Notes: a model not told the origin generated them from the sequence alone. A stretch of 64,000 nt of DNA from Glossina fuscipes (GCF_014805625.2 NW_023998414.1:25464525-25528524), one strand, 5' to 3'; numbered from the stretch's first letter, positions 49,746 through 61,927 are shown. Numbers and translations: made by a program.

Positions 49746-51484
49746 AAATGTAATTAAAATGATTTAGATACGAAGTATATTTTACTCTTCCTTCTATCAC
49801 TGGTTTCCCTCTAACCGTTAAATATATAAAAGAAAATTTTTAATTTTTCTACGCAGTGAAGTTAAATGTACAAATCGCCCAAAAACATGGTCACTTTTCT
49901 TTTTGAATTCTTTTCGATTCGAAACGAGATCCCATATGTCTACAAAAAGTCAAAGTCATTTAACAATAGGACGTTAGCGCGACTAGGACGATATTATATA
50001 GCGAAAGATTTTTTTATATTTATTTATTTTAATTTTTTTATTTTTTTTTTTTTTTCATAAATTTATATATATATATATATATCACTTGTACGTCACAACA
50101 TTTGACGTATATAATTGGACAGCACTATAAAAAAAATATCAAAAAAAAAAAATTTGCAATAAATACAGTTTCAGCTAAGAGATTTATATGAAACGACAGT
50201 CAGTCGATCGATATTCATTGTATGATTTATATACACATGTTGTTTGCGATTTCTGAAGAAGTATAATTTTTTCAAAAATTAATGCAATTTTAAAATTCAA
50301 TAGAATTGATGATCACGTTTTAAAAACCGGTTTCCTTTAACACAATCTTTACGATATGCAATCACTTGCGCAAATATTTTTATTCAATTATTTATTTAAA
50401 AGTAAATCAACAAATAAAAAAAAATACAATAAAATAAAAAAAAAAAAATTTCAACAATTGTTTTTCCTTCTGTTTACAATCGTAAATCATTTCACATTAA
50501 TTGATTAAAACGCAACATTAATGTTAGCTTATGTTCGATAATTCGTTCTCAAGTCTTCTAAGCAAAACAAAACGAAAAAAAAAAAAAATAAAAAATTCAT
50601 TCATTCATCTGCAGATCCCCTTCACTCATTTTTATTAAAATATAAGATCATTAACGTCATTAATTTTATTGAGGGCTGTAGACCGGCTTACACACAAATA
50701 CGCAAAGCGCACACGCACACGCATGCACGCACACGCACACATACAAATACAAATTAATAAAGAGAGAGAGAGAGAAAGAGAATTAAGTTTACATGCGTTT
50801 TAAATGAAAACAAAAAACAAAAAACAAAAAAAAAAAACAAAAAACCAACACAAAAGAAAAAAAGTTTTTAACGCGTATTTACGCTTATTCGTTTTTCCTT
50901 TTTTGCTCTTATTTCGCTTAATGTGTGTTAGTCGTTACACGTTCATATCACAACTGATCGTCTCAAGTTAGTTACGTTTCATTGTTATATATATTTCGAT
51001 CTAAAATTGTTCTTCATGATATTGATGTTGTTGATGTTGTTGCGGTTCTTGTATTACCGTCGATTTTTATTATGAGGTATTTTTGATTGTATGTGTAATT
51101 ATTATACTATATTTATTGTGATTGTTGTTTTTGCTATTAATAAGTAAGTTGATAGTAAGAACATGTTTGAATGCTCTTCTTACTTTTACACTGAAAGAAA
51201 AAGATAATCAATCATACAGGATATGATAAAACTGATCTGTTAATACATTTGATATTCGCTTCCAATATTAATATGTAAGTCAAACTTATTGTTATTTAAT
51301 GGTATGAGATCAGAAACTAAGATGTGTATGTGTGTGCGTTAAAAACGAAAAAAAAAAAAAAAACACAAAACACAAAACCAAATATCAAAAAGTTTACATT
51401 CATTTCGAAGCACATCGTCGATGCTCATCATATTTCTACGAAACGTTTAGACGACTCTGAGCAATAGATTTACAAAAATTGTAA
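49746..51484. other. no gene seen
   Basis: AT-rich, with homopolymers, an (AT)n at about 50,066-50,082 and the compound CA/GA repeat. No coding segment recognised. Confidence 0.55.
50690..50780. repeat. compound CA-rich and (GA)n microsatellite
   Basis: acacgcacac-type repeats followed by an agagagag run ending near 50,778. Confidence 0.8.
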
Positions 51485-51515
51485 ACAAATGGTACGGATG
51501 GATGCTACCATTTGT
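51485..51515. other. short inverted repeat
   Basis: acaaatggta (51485-51494) and its reverse complement taccatttgt (51506-51515), with an 11-nt loop. Imperfect pairing extends two or three bases outward. It borders a dispersed repeat. Confidence 0.45.
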
Positions 51516-51599
51516 AAACTTTTAAATTTTTTTACACCATCTACCATCCGTATGTGGTTGTCGTTAAAATGATCGCAATAAGCACACAATCACATTTTA

Positions 51600-51830
51600 A
51601 ATCGATCTAAACACGGATGTCCATCTGTCAGTCTATGTATGTATGGATGTTGTAAGCGTTCATCTGGCCGAAAAAATGAAGATGTCGGCTTCTAATTTAT
51701 CAAAAACATTGGATATTCATCTACACATGTGTATGTTTCTATATCGAAATGAGTCAAATCGCGCAAAGCACTCTCCTAAATTGTAACATAGCACGAGAGT
51801 AAATTTGTGTTCGAGAATTAAAAAAAACAT
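51600..51830 (+). repeat. dispersed fly repeat, partial copy
   Basis: Blocks tgtccatctgtcagtctatg, gaagatgtcggcttctaatt, aaaaacattggatattcatc, and gaaatgagtcaaatcg in family order. Confidence 0.55.
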
Positions 51831-53144
51831 TGAATTTTTCCCTTTTCAATCACTAAGTATAAAAAATATAATGACAATAAAATTCCCTCGTATAAGTTAT
51901 GGGTGATCTTAAGGTATCCGTTTTTTTTTTCAAAAAAAGTTCGTGTGAGTGTAAAAGGTTTTTTTTTTTTATCATTCAATTTTTCTTCTTCTCCTGCGTA
52001 TCTCGTTTATAAATATTTTCAAACTGACATTTGAATAAATTTTTCATTTCCTTGTGTAAATATTTCTGACAAAGGGAAGATTATGGCACCAGACAACGGA
52101 ACAGGCCGTCGGAAATGCTTATATCCCAGAAAAAAAGTAAAGCTTCAGCTAGGCAAGAAAATATATTTATTGAAGAGGTTTCATATGTTTATCTCTGAAT
52201 CCATAGCAAAACATCCCCCCATCTATACGTGTATGTGGAGATTATTTTCGCAATTTGTAGCCAGAAACTCTGATATTCTTGATATTATTATAGTATAGGT
52301 AATGATCAGCCAACCAAAAAGGTGCAGTGTTTTCGAGCAAAGAAATTTTAGACACCAGTTCCGTGACATAATTTCATTTACCGCAATCTCTCCGTGTACT
52401 GGGACATGCATTTTAATCAATTATTTACACTTTGTATAAATCTGATCTGAATGAATTCCTTTAAAAAATGCGGATACAAATTTCAGCATTGCGCTTAATG
52501 TATGACACTTCATAGATTTGAAATAACAGCGAACGACATCTGTCGAGTTTGAATACATTCTGCATATTATCATTCTTTACTTCTTGCATACACGCATATT
52601 ATTAACAAGTAAAAAACATATTTTCACGTTAATAACTTACGCGTTTAACACTAACACTAATAAAACTAAAACTCTCTATCTGATGCCCAAGATGATTGGA
52701 AAGTTCGCGTAAAAACTTACAGAACCAAGTCGTAAGTAGTACGGAGAATTACATTGACATTGAGAGTGACATGGTAGAGCAAGTTCAAGACCTACTTTGC
52801 TTATGCTTACCTATGAAATAAGAATCACTTAACAATAGAAATTGAAGATTTCTCAAATCGATAAATAAATATAGTAAGGTATGGAGAAAAAATAGCTCTA
52901 ACTAAAACCCAGTTGACTTTGATAGCAATTTTAAGAACACTGTAATAATGCAATACTGAACAAAGTTAAAACAAGTAAGAAAATTATATTCGACTGTGTC
53001 GTGTTAAAAAAAAAAAAAAAAAAGGAAGAAGAATATTATATTCGGCTGTGGCCGAATTCATCGCCATTATTATAAACAAGGGTAACAAAATGAAAAAAAA
53101 CTAAATATATATGTTCTATAATATTGAGTGGGCGTGGTTGACTT
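51831..53144. other. no gene seen
   Basis: AT-rich non-coding sequence between dispersed-repeat copies. Open frames are short and lack recognisable domains. Confidence 0.5.
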
Positions 53145-54110
53145 TTTCAACTTTCGCAATGAAAAGTAAAAATTTATATAGCATATATGTTGTATTTTAT
53201 AAGTAATACGAAAAGCAAAAGTATGTATTCAGATCCTTTTCCAAATTTGTAGACGATATCTTCAATTTACCGAAGAATGTTTACCACAGATACTACACAG
53301 TTGAGCAGACGGACCGATGGACATTCTTAGGTACATTCGATATTCGCAGCCAACAAAGAATTTATATACTTATTGGGGTTTTTGAAGATGGTTTCTGGTC
53401 GTTGTAAAGGTATTGAAAAGAGAGAAATTTAACCAAGATATACTACAACATTGAGTAGGCGTAGCCAATTCTTTTCGTTTTTGTAACGGTATCCCGAATC
53501 TCCCGAATTCAAATTTTTGTAGATAAATTTGCGTATGAGTAGCTTATGAGTAATGGCCAGTAAACCCATCTTGTTTTGTTACTTCTGAGATACAGAGTTG
53601 GTCTCAGTTTAGCTAGCATTATGGGTATGTCCTTCGACCGACTTGGCCCAGTTTCAATATCAACCTGTGTGCAAGGAATTCCAATGGAGGAGAATGTTTA
53701 TAGTAGACATTACACAGACGGACAGATGGACAGACGAAAATGCTTAACTTGTTGCTGATCGATACCATATATACTTTGTGGGGTCTCTGAAATTTTTTCC
53801 TGGCTGTTGCAAACATTTTGATAAAATGAATATGCCCATCATCAAAGTATAGTGTATATAGGTGTATTTCAATACCGTACAATATTAAACAGGCATGACC
53901 GATTGCTTTCCTATGTGTACACGTATGGCAGGATTACTCATAAAATATACGGAAAATATTTTATCCATGCTTTACAGCGAGACAAAAGGACATGTTTAGG
54001 AAAATTCAGAATTTCATTCTGACCATGTATATATATATATATATATATGCAAATTATAGCGTCTCTGAACATTTCCGCTAAGTGTTGCAAGCATCGTGTA
54101 AGTAAAGATT
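53145..54110 (-). repeat. dispersed fly repeats, three head-to-tail copies
   Basis: Three minus-strand members in a row: 53145-53400, 53455-53850 and 53875-54110. The middle one is the clearest, with ccttcgaccgacttggccca, atcaacctgtgtgcaaggaa, ggacagatggacagacga, gggtctctgaaattttttcc and gctgttgcaaacattttg. The third contains an (AT)n run at about 54,027-54,047. Confidence 0.65.
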
Positions 54111-55134
54111 TTAATAATCGTTTACTTTTTTGAGCTATAGAGTGTAAAATATACTTAATGACCGAAGTCACTTCTACGTGACTCTGCAAATAACGGAACG
54201 TTTGGAACGTATAAATACTTCAAACGCTCTCTATACTTTCACGTACAGTGACATAATAGTGACTCGGAGAGAAAATATATTTTCGATCTCTTAACTCATT
54301 AAACAGAGAAATTTTTTCTAAATAATTTATTGTTATGTATATATGTATATATATATACATACATTATTATTCTCATGCGCTTCCTTTTTTGCTTTTAGGA
54401 AATATTTCTATTCGTTACCGTTTTTTTCGAATGCGTTCGTTGTGTGCTTTCAGGTGTAAATGAAATATAAAACTATTTTATATCCGCTTCCGTTTTTATT
54501 AAAAGGAACGACAATTGACAGAAAAGACAATTTGACTTTGTCAAGTTTATGAATCGCATTTTGGGTGGATGTTCCAATTAGCAATTCATGGTGGAATTGT
54601 ATGAGAATAGTTCAACAGCGTACGAGTGACGCGAGACGAATTTCAAACAAGATTTAAATTTTTAATTAAAATTTTCACTGCTTCAATCAAGAAGTTGTGC
54701 TGAGATTTTTCCCAAAAAAAAAAAAATATATGAAAATCAAAATTTATTGCTTTATGCAATAAACTCATTTCATCCTTTCTCCCCGTAAGGGTATTCTGAC
54801 TATGCCGGAAAGTTCTGATTTCATTTAACTTTTAAAATTTCAATGTAGACGTGTTGATGAGTTGGCCACGCCACCCATTCAATTAGAATTTCAGTGTAGG
54901 CGTAGGCAGTAGGTTAATAAGATGTCCACGCTCCCAATTCAAATAAGCTTTTTTTACATTAGACTTATCCTAGGATTACGCATCAAACGCCCAATAATAT
55001 GCATATGTTTTCGATCAAAGAAAGTTTTTAATTTAATTACATTGCGTTCATCAATTTGTCTATCCGCCTGAATTGTTTACATTAATAGATAATTCGATCT
55101 TTTAATTTGCCCCTTTCGTCATTCAACTCATATT
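54111..55134. other. no clear feature
   Basis: Mostly unique AT-rich sequence. ggccacgcc plus cattcaattagaatttcag near 54,865-54,895 and a similar block near 54,925 look like end pieces of the dispersed repeat. Confidence 0.4.
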
Positions 55135-55330
55135 TGTGTTATCTTCATTTTTGGGGACCGAAGAATGTTTACCAAAGGTATTACACAGGCAGACAGACGG
55201 ACAGATAGACAACCAGACAGATGGACATGCTTAAATCGATTCAGAATTTGATGCTGATCAGGCTATATGCCCTTTTGTGCGATCTCCGAAGCTTCCTTCT
55301 TAACTAAAAGAATGAAATATATTTTGTCCC
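55135..55330 (-). repeat. dispersed fly repeat, copy
   Basis: Contains gaagaatgtttaccaaagg, gacagacggacagatag, cttaaatcgattcagaattt, gatgctgatcaggctatatg, and ctccgaagcttccttc on the plus strand, which is the reverse orientation of the family. Confidence 0.65.
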
Positions 55331-55954
55331 TCGGTAAGGTAAGTAAGTATTCCCGATACTACACATTTTGTATTTGCAAGAAAAAAACACATTCAGTAAT
55401 TGTAAAAAGTAATGCCATTGAAAGTAAATGCGTTTCGAAAATCAAATAAAATTCTTAAGAAATCCCTATACATTTTGAATGGCAATTTGATCAAGTCATT
55501 TTGTCGCGTCGCAGGCTTGGGAGAAGATTCGTCTTGTTTAGGCTGAAAACGATTTATCGAAATCAGTAGCATACAAACGGTTTACACATTTTCGCTTCAG
55601 ATTGCGCCCATGGTCTACTAATTGTTAATGAACTCAGCGAAGGTACCCAAATTATTGACAAACACAGGAATACTTGATCTTCTAACGTTACTGCGAAGCT
55701 AATCATTGATCGGGAAACAATTCTCTTGCATAGTAGAAATACTAAGCGAGTAACAAACGGCGATAATGTACAAAAGGGATTAAAAGGTAATGGTCACAAA
55801 GTAGTGAGGGAAGAAAAAGAAGAGAGAGCGGTGAGATCGTAACATACTGGATGTGTTGCCTGAGGTGTTGCGTTAGAGTTTGCTTTGGTCGTAGCTACAG
55901 TGAATGATCCGTGGATAAAGATGTAGCACCTACCGAGTGGTAAACATCAAGTAG
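55331..55954. other. no gene seen
   Basis: Unique sequence between a dispersed-repeat copy and the minisatellite. No coding segment recognised. Confidence 0.5.
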
Positions 55955-56262
55955 GCAGCTAGGGAGCTAGACAGCTAGGGAGCTAGACAGCTCCCAGCAG
56001 AGGCAACTAGATAGTTAGGCAACTAGGCAACAAGCCAACGAGGCAACTAGACAAGTAGACAGCTAGATAGATAGGCAACTAGATAGGTAGGCAACTAGGC
56101 AACAAGCCAACGAGGCAACTAGACAAGTAGACAGCTAGATAGATAAGCAACTAGATAACTAGGCAACTAGACAACAAGCCAACTAGGCGGCTANNNNNNN
56201 NNNGCAACTAGATAACTAGGCAACTAGACAACAAGCCAACTAGGCGGCTAAGTAACTAGGCA
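55955..56262 (+). repeat. minisatellite of aggcaacta-like units
   Basis: About 300 bp made of 8-9-bp units such as aggcaacta, agacaacta and agccaacta. A higher-order period of 72 bp is visible: ggcaactaggcaacaagcc starts at both 56018 and 56090. The array is cut by ten Ns at 56194-56203. Confidence 0.85.
56194..56203. other. assembly gap (10 N)
   Basis: Ten Ns inside the minisatellite. The 47 bases before it (56147-56193) are identical to the 47 after it (56204-56250). Confidence 0.95.
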
Positions 56263-57959
56263 GTACCCACTCCCTATCTCATTCCCTTTCCTTACTCCCC
56301 AGACTGATTGCTAAAAAGAAAGCTTACCCAAAATTCGACCCTCCACTGCCAAAGCCCAATAAATGAATAATTAAATAAAGCATCCAAATTAGTTCAATTG
56401 CGATAAGCATCTGCTTCCATCGCGACAATGTCAGATCAGGCATATTTTTAATGATTCGAAAAAAATTAAAAAAGCTTGGCTTGGCATAGCCCGCATTTAC
56501 TTCGCTTTCCGTCGAACCTTCGAACCTTGTGAAATTGACTTCAAAGAAAACTTATAAAAATCACTTTGTTCAGCTTTTCGCCCAGAAATCTTAAAAGTCT
56601 TATAATAATCGTGTAAAATGTTTGCTAGAAAAACGGAAAAAACCTATCAATCAAAGTTGAATATATTTATGCATAATAGTTTAGCGAACTTCGAACTTCA
56701 TATAGCATGTAAGAGCAGTATGTTTCAATTTTGGTAAGAAAAGCTAAAAAGTTTATTTATTATCTAATATTTACTTTCCCTGTTCATATATATATCCTTA
56801 ACTCACATTCATTTTTACCAAAGGCAAATCACATACAAATTTCTGGTAAATGAAACGTGATACCTGCGCAAAAGTACAAAATTTTATTATCCCGTTATTA
56901 TGACTCATCCTTCTGTAATATGCTTTACCTCTTTTCTTACTCTTAACTTGCACTAACTAAAGACAAATGTTAAAGTATGCTGTTCGTGAGCTTTCACGTG
57001 TACGTTTATATGAGATCACGATTACCCACACGTCAGGCAATTTACTTTATGAAGAATTTTTTATAAACTTTCTGAGAAGTTTACGTTTGTTTATTTTACT
57101 TAATATTTTGTTCGTTGCTTAAGCAGTAAATAGAGACCATTTTGTTATTCACTTATGAACGATGTACAGCGTACAATCGATCGGTGCATGTCCTCTACAG
57201 TTTGAAGAAATACCCAAGAGAGACTTGATGAAATGAATATAATAGAAGCATAAGATGTTGTGACGGTTCAATCGTATCAGCCTTTCCGTCTTTCTGTTTG
57301 TCTATGCGCATATAATAGAAGCTGTAGATCTTAAAGTTTGAAAATGGATGTCACACACCCGCACAATCTATTAAAAACTCTTTCTTAGAACGTATACCAA
57401 TTACTCATTCGATACTTGGGCAATAGAGTCGGGCAAAGCTGACCATTACCATTACACTATACCACTTCGCCCAGTACAGTCGCTCATAAGACAACAAAAA
57501 TTACACATTTTTTTCATGCAAGGAGCATACTTTTCGTGAAAGCTCGCATAATGGAAGATGCTCGAAAGATCATATGACGCGATCCAGGCTTGAAATTCTA
57601 AAAATTTTATAATTTTTCAGTTTCCATCATAAAAACGACTTTCTCTTCATATGTGAACTTCCTTTTCACGATAACCCCTATATATCGTTGAGTCCAAAAA
57701 ATTAACTAATCTACAAATACAAATTCCCTAAGATTCATTTTTGTGCTAAATCGATCCATCATTCCATTTTTACCATGAAATAATGAATATTAGTGAATAG
57801 TTTTTTTTACTACATAAAGATTCAGTGTTCGTAGGGACCGCTATATGGAACGGATTCAAAAAATGTACTCACAAATTTACTGCTACTTAGTGAATTTCGT
57901 GGAGGAATTTTAAAAATTACATTGATTTTTCTTGCCACAACCTTTCAAAAAATAAAGCA
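56263..57959. other. no gene seen
   Basis: AT-rich, with a dispersed-repeat trace near 57,280-57,310 (cctttccgtctttctgtttg). No exon recognised. Confidence 0.5.
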
Positions 57960-58440
57960 TTACATAGGGAGTGGTTAAAAAAGTTGACCGATTGCATCCA
58001 TTTTCACTGGTGTTCGTTCTTGACTCAAAGGACGTCAGCGGACAATATAAATGGAAGCGTCAGAGCCCACACAAAGTATATAGATTCTTAATCAGCATCA
58101 AATCCCGAATTGGTCTAAGCATGTCTGACTGTTCATTTGTTCGTCTCGCTGCTTATCCATCTGCCCGTCTTTCCGTCTGTGTAAAGTTTGTGAAACATTG
58201 GAAGTTCTTGCATGCAAATTGGTATTAAAAGTGAACCAATCCAGTCGAAGGTCACGCCCACAGTACAACGTGAAGTGTGAACACTGTTTTCCAATGAGAA
58301 TAAAAAATTTGTCTCCTGCGCATTACTCATACACTACAGCAGGTAAATCTATAAAAGTTTGAGCGTATATTCTATAGGGGATGGTGTGGAACCTCTACAA
58401 AAACGGGAGAATCGGGCATGTCTATTGAATTTTATAGTGA
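57960..58440 (+). repeat. dispersed fly repeat, near-complete copy
   Basis: Blocks agcccacacaaagtatatag, ttaatcagcatcaaatcc, cgtctttccgtctgtg, aacattggaagttcttgcat, cagtcgaaggtcacgcc, cattactcatacactac, and gggcatgtctattgaatttt. One of the best-preserved members. Confidence 0.7.
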
Positions 58441-58479
58441 GACATTTAATAAAAGCTGATTATTGGCCCATTTTGCTAA

Positions 58480-58640
58480 GTTAAACTCGATTCAGAATCG
58501 TTTTCCGAATCGATCTAAGCGTGTATGTCCGTTTGTCCGTCTGCCCATCTTGTTTGTTTATCTTTAAATTACAAGCCGTAATTTTTGAGATATTTTGATG
58601 AAATTTGTTAGGTTAACGTGTTTTGTCCCAAGGACGAATG
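58480..58640 (+). repeat. dispersed fly repeat, partial copy
   Basis: ccgaatcgatctaagcgtgt followed by gtccgtttgtccgtctgcc and the gatattttgatgaaatttg block. It lacks the left end. Confidence 0.5.
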
Positions 58641-59739
58641 ACAAATTGACAATGATTTGGTTTGGACGACTATTCCGACCAGTCGTCGTATAACACCATA
58701 TTTTCAAAAGTCATTATGTGAATAACTGTTGGAGGGCGAGGGAGAGTATTTAATAGCGAGCCATGGCCCACTTCTTTTCATAACGTTACTTATTATTATC
58801 ATTTGTTCAAGGTAACTACTACTTGCTTGTTCACCCTAGCAGATAACCCCATGACAACATCGAGTAGTTCTTGCTTTCCTTTCAAGTTCTGCCAAGAGTG
58901 GACAAATAAGTATGGAAAATATTTTTTTAATTTTGAGAATTCCATTAGATTTATTTTAAGAATGGTAAGTAAACGAAGCCCACAAGGCAATGAGCCGTCA
59001 GATTATATCAGGAATGATAAAATTCATTCACGCCCATACTCTTTCTATTTCAAGTCAAGTCAAGTGAAAGTCTCTTAGCAATTTGTGATCTTTAAGAAAC
59101 AAGGTCGATCGGATAGGATAGTACGCCTAGTGGAGCCAAGTCATACGAAATAAAAAGTTTCAAATTTCTGTTAATTACTTTCGTTAGCTTTGTAAACAAT
59201 GCTCTGTAAAGAAATCTGATTTTATATTAAAAATATGTTATATATGTTAGGCACAATCCTGTGATCTGATCTGATTACGGATAACACGCAAACAAAAATA
59301 ATTTCATGTAGCATTATAAATAAAAAATTCAACCTAAGTTGAATCTAATATTTTCCCACTGTTGTATTCTAACTATGTTATATGTATATACATGTAAAAA
59401 CGCATTTCTATTTATGTATATAATGATTGTAGTCAAATAGAAAGATTTCATAAGGATTACCTGCCAATTATAACGGAAATTACTTTTCTAAAATCCAATT
59501 AAATTTTCGCTAATGTTAATAATTGAAGACATTTTTGCCAATAAATTTAAGAAGATAATTATTCAGATAATTTACAGAGATATTAAATGAAAAAACGACT
59601 GCATAAGTTGATAACAGTGAGATAACTGTTAACTTAATTTTGAAATGCCTTACTGCAGTCTATGTTTATTCATATAACGATTTTTCAAAATAAGCCATTA
59701 TGTGGGAACTTGTGCAATCCGAAACTTTTTCTAAAGGCT
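58641..59739. other. no gene seen
   Basis: AT-rich. The frame at 58,803-59,078 is open for 91 codons but has no recognisable motif and overlaps an open frame on the other strand. Confidence 0.5.
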
Positions 59740-59965
59740 TCGTCCTTGGGCCAAAACATTAAAATATCTGAATAATTGCAGCCTATAGATTTAACACAAA
59801 AACACATGGACAGACTTCTTGGGGAGAGACCAACAGACGTACAGACAAGCTTACATCATTTTCTGTATCTATCGGTATAATAAAAGTTGCATCTATCTTA
59901 AGCTCTTTTGGATGTTACATATATCCGTACAAACATATGCCACAACTGGTATAGGGTATAAAAAT
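59740..59965 (-). repeat. dispersed fly repeat, diverged copy
   Basis: acatggacagacttcttggg, caacagacgtacagacaag, and a final ggtatagggtataaa. The order fits the minus-strand family, but intervening blocks are poorly kept. Confidence 0.4.
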
Positions 59966-60330
59966 CGTGCAGAATACATTTTCGATTTTCTGAAGACGCA
60001 TTATATCATAATCGTACTATGCTGCGCCAAAACAGAGCCTTACAAGTATCGTTACAAAAGCGAAACGCCTGCACTGACCGTTCCTAACTCTACAAGGCAT
60101 TTATTGATAATATTAGTTCAATATTTTTTATAAGCTGTAAAGTAAATTTTTACCCAAATTACGTTTATATGCTAAGTCTTCAATTTAAATCTCATTATCT
60201 GCGCAGTTAAACGCAGTTAAAATTTACGCTGATTAGGAATGCATATAACTTATGGGATCCTGGATCCCTATTTCTGACCATTTTGAATTGAACAACACAT
60301 TTGGCATATTCTCAGGTTACGTCATAGTAT

Positions 60331-61794
60331 TATTATTATTAATTGCGTTGGCAAACCGTACCGCGACCTAGGAAATCTATTATACTCGTCCATGCCCCTA
60401 GGCCTCCATTCCAGTTTTAGGAATGGTGTCTGATTCTGCATAAGGCCACACATTCACATAGAAGAGACGTCTCCCTCAACGTTTGACAGAATCTGCATGA
60501 ATCTGTATCGGACATAGCCATGTTTTTCACATGGTACCTGAGGGAATTATGATCCGAGTAGATAGCCGTGACCAAACATAGATCGCATCTTTTTAGTTCC
60601 GCTGTTGTCTTACACGTAGCTTCTAGCGGCAATCCGATTTCTTCTCTGCCCATTGCGATACCGGCTTGTTGATGTGTCTTCTTGGTACGCCACAGAAAGG
60701 TGCATGTTTCCTCAGGCTCCCCGGTTGTCTAGACAGTCAGCCTTTTCGCTGCACTCAACACCTGAATGGCCAAGCACCCATGTTAGGTGCACATAACTGC
60801 GCCTGCCTAGCTCATCTAGTATTTCAAAGTAGTCCAATACAAGCCCATTTGCCCCTTCAGACTTTAAGGCGCCTTGACTGTCAAAGCAGATCCGCTCTCT
60901 GTCGCACTGCCTTCGCAAGCAATCGAAGGCACATGCAAAGGTTGCGTAAACTTTCGCATGAAACATGGATGTACATGATCTTCTGAAAACACGGGCCACA
61001 AACCCCAGCTCCAGTTTTGCCATTTTCTAATTTTAAATCGTCGGTGTACCAATTCCTTGATTTCACGACAGATTCAAAAACTTGCCCGTCCCCGATCTGA
61101 CCGTCTGTGGTCACTCTGAACCGGTGGGACAGTACTAGCTTTCCAGGAAAATGGTTCGGTATCTTGATAAAAGGTTCGTCCCTGAAATTTTTTAATACCT
61201 CTAGACAGCCACTCAGATTTCAATTTGTCCATATTCCACAATGGCAGTGCGCTCATGATCTTTTTCTATAGCAATAGATAGAGGAGTAATGCCCAGCAGC
61301 GCTTCTAAGGCATTTATGAGGCACGATTTCATCGCTTCAGTCATACCAATGCACGCGAGACGTAGAGTTTTGTTTAATGTCGTCATCGCTGTTTTTGCTT
61401 TACCTTAGGCCACCAGGCCAAAGCTGGATAGGTTAGCATAGAAAGTTGATTACGGTAGTGTAAAATTCAGTAGATCACTTTTGGGCTTATATCCCATATT
61501 TCATCATATTAGGCGCTGACAGGGAAAGAGTATTGTGGTCGCCTTTTCCGTTAATCATCTTAAATGATGCTTCCACGTGAAGCCGTTGTCGAAATAGACA
61601 CCCAGACATTTCACCTCATTTCTATAGTCAAGGAAAACATCTCGTAGGTGGACGTTGTCCTATATTAATTTCTTCTTTCACGAGATAGGCACCAGAATCG
61701 TTCTTTTATAGATTAATCTGTAATCCTTTATCTTGGCACCATTTGTGAATTATGCTTAGGACTTTTTGCATGCGTTCAGTAAGCGTTTCTTCTT
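60331..61794 (-). mobile_element. 5'-truncated non-LTR retrotransposon (LINE) with RNase H
   Basis: A minus-strand ORF2 remnant broken by frameshifts and stops. In order: reverse transcriptase C-terminal segments (MQKVLSIIHKWCQDKGLQIN; KCLGVYFDNGFTWKHH; then TEAMKSC..ALEALLGITPL), an RNase H domain (KLENGKTGAGVCGPCF, FDSQGALK, LTWVLGHSGV, EKAD), and a Cys-rich tail (LRYHVKNMAMSDTDSCRFC, LLCECVALCR). RNase H plus this tail points to the I/Loa/R1 side of LINEs, not the jockey clade. The 3' end carries TAA repeats. A perfect 11-bp duplication, cgtcatagtat, at 60320-60330 and 61795-61805 marks both ends. It is inactive. Confidence 0.85.
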
Positions 61795-61850
61795 CGTCAT
61801 AGTATAACAATTTGATAGTAAAATCATTAATGTTTTAAATTTTTTTTCAG

Positions 61851-61927
61851 ATACTGTGTAGAGTTTGAAGTCCTAAAGTCTTCCAAGACCTGCCATAAAT
61901 TGCCACCGTACAACTTAATGATAGAAG
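61851..61927 (+). CDS. penultimate exon of an SBSPON-like secreted protein
   Basis: A 77-nt exon after a strong acceptor (ttttttttcag|). It reads YCVEFEVLKSSKTCHKLPPY then NLMIE, with a split codon at each end. Its last base plus GT of the next exon makes Gly, giving MIEGDRITVRCDLEA. A pattern of YCV.F, spaced Cys, then a V.C strand followed later by RW.A..P.C.GKW and a C-terminal FI.V matches my memory of the C-terminal domain of somatomedin B/thrombospondin type 1 proteins (SBSPON, RPE-spondin). The donor, GAAG|GTTTTG, is a weak GT site. The 85-nt intron after it is T-rich. A LINE ends 46 nt before this exon. Confidence 0.6.
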
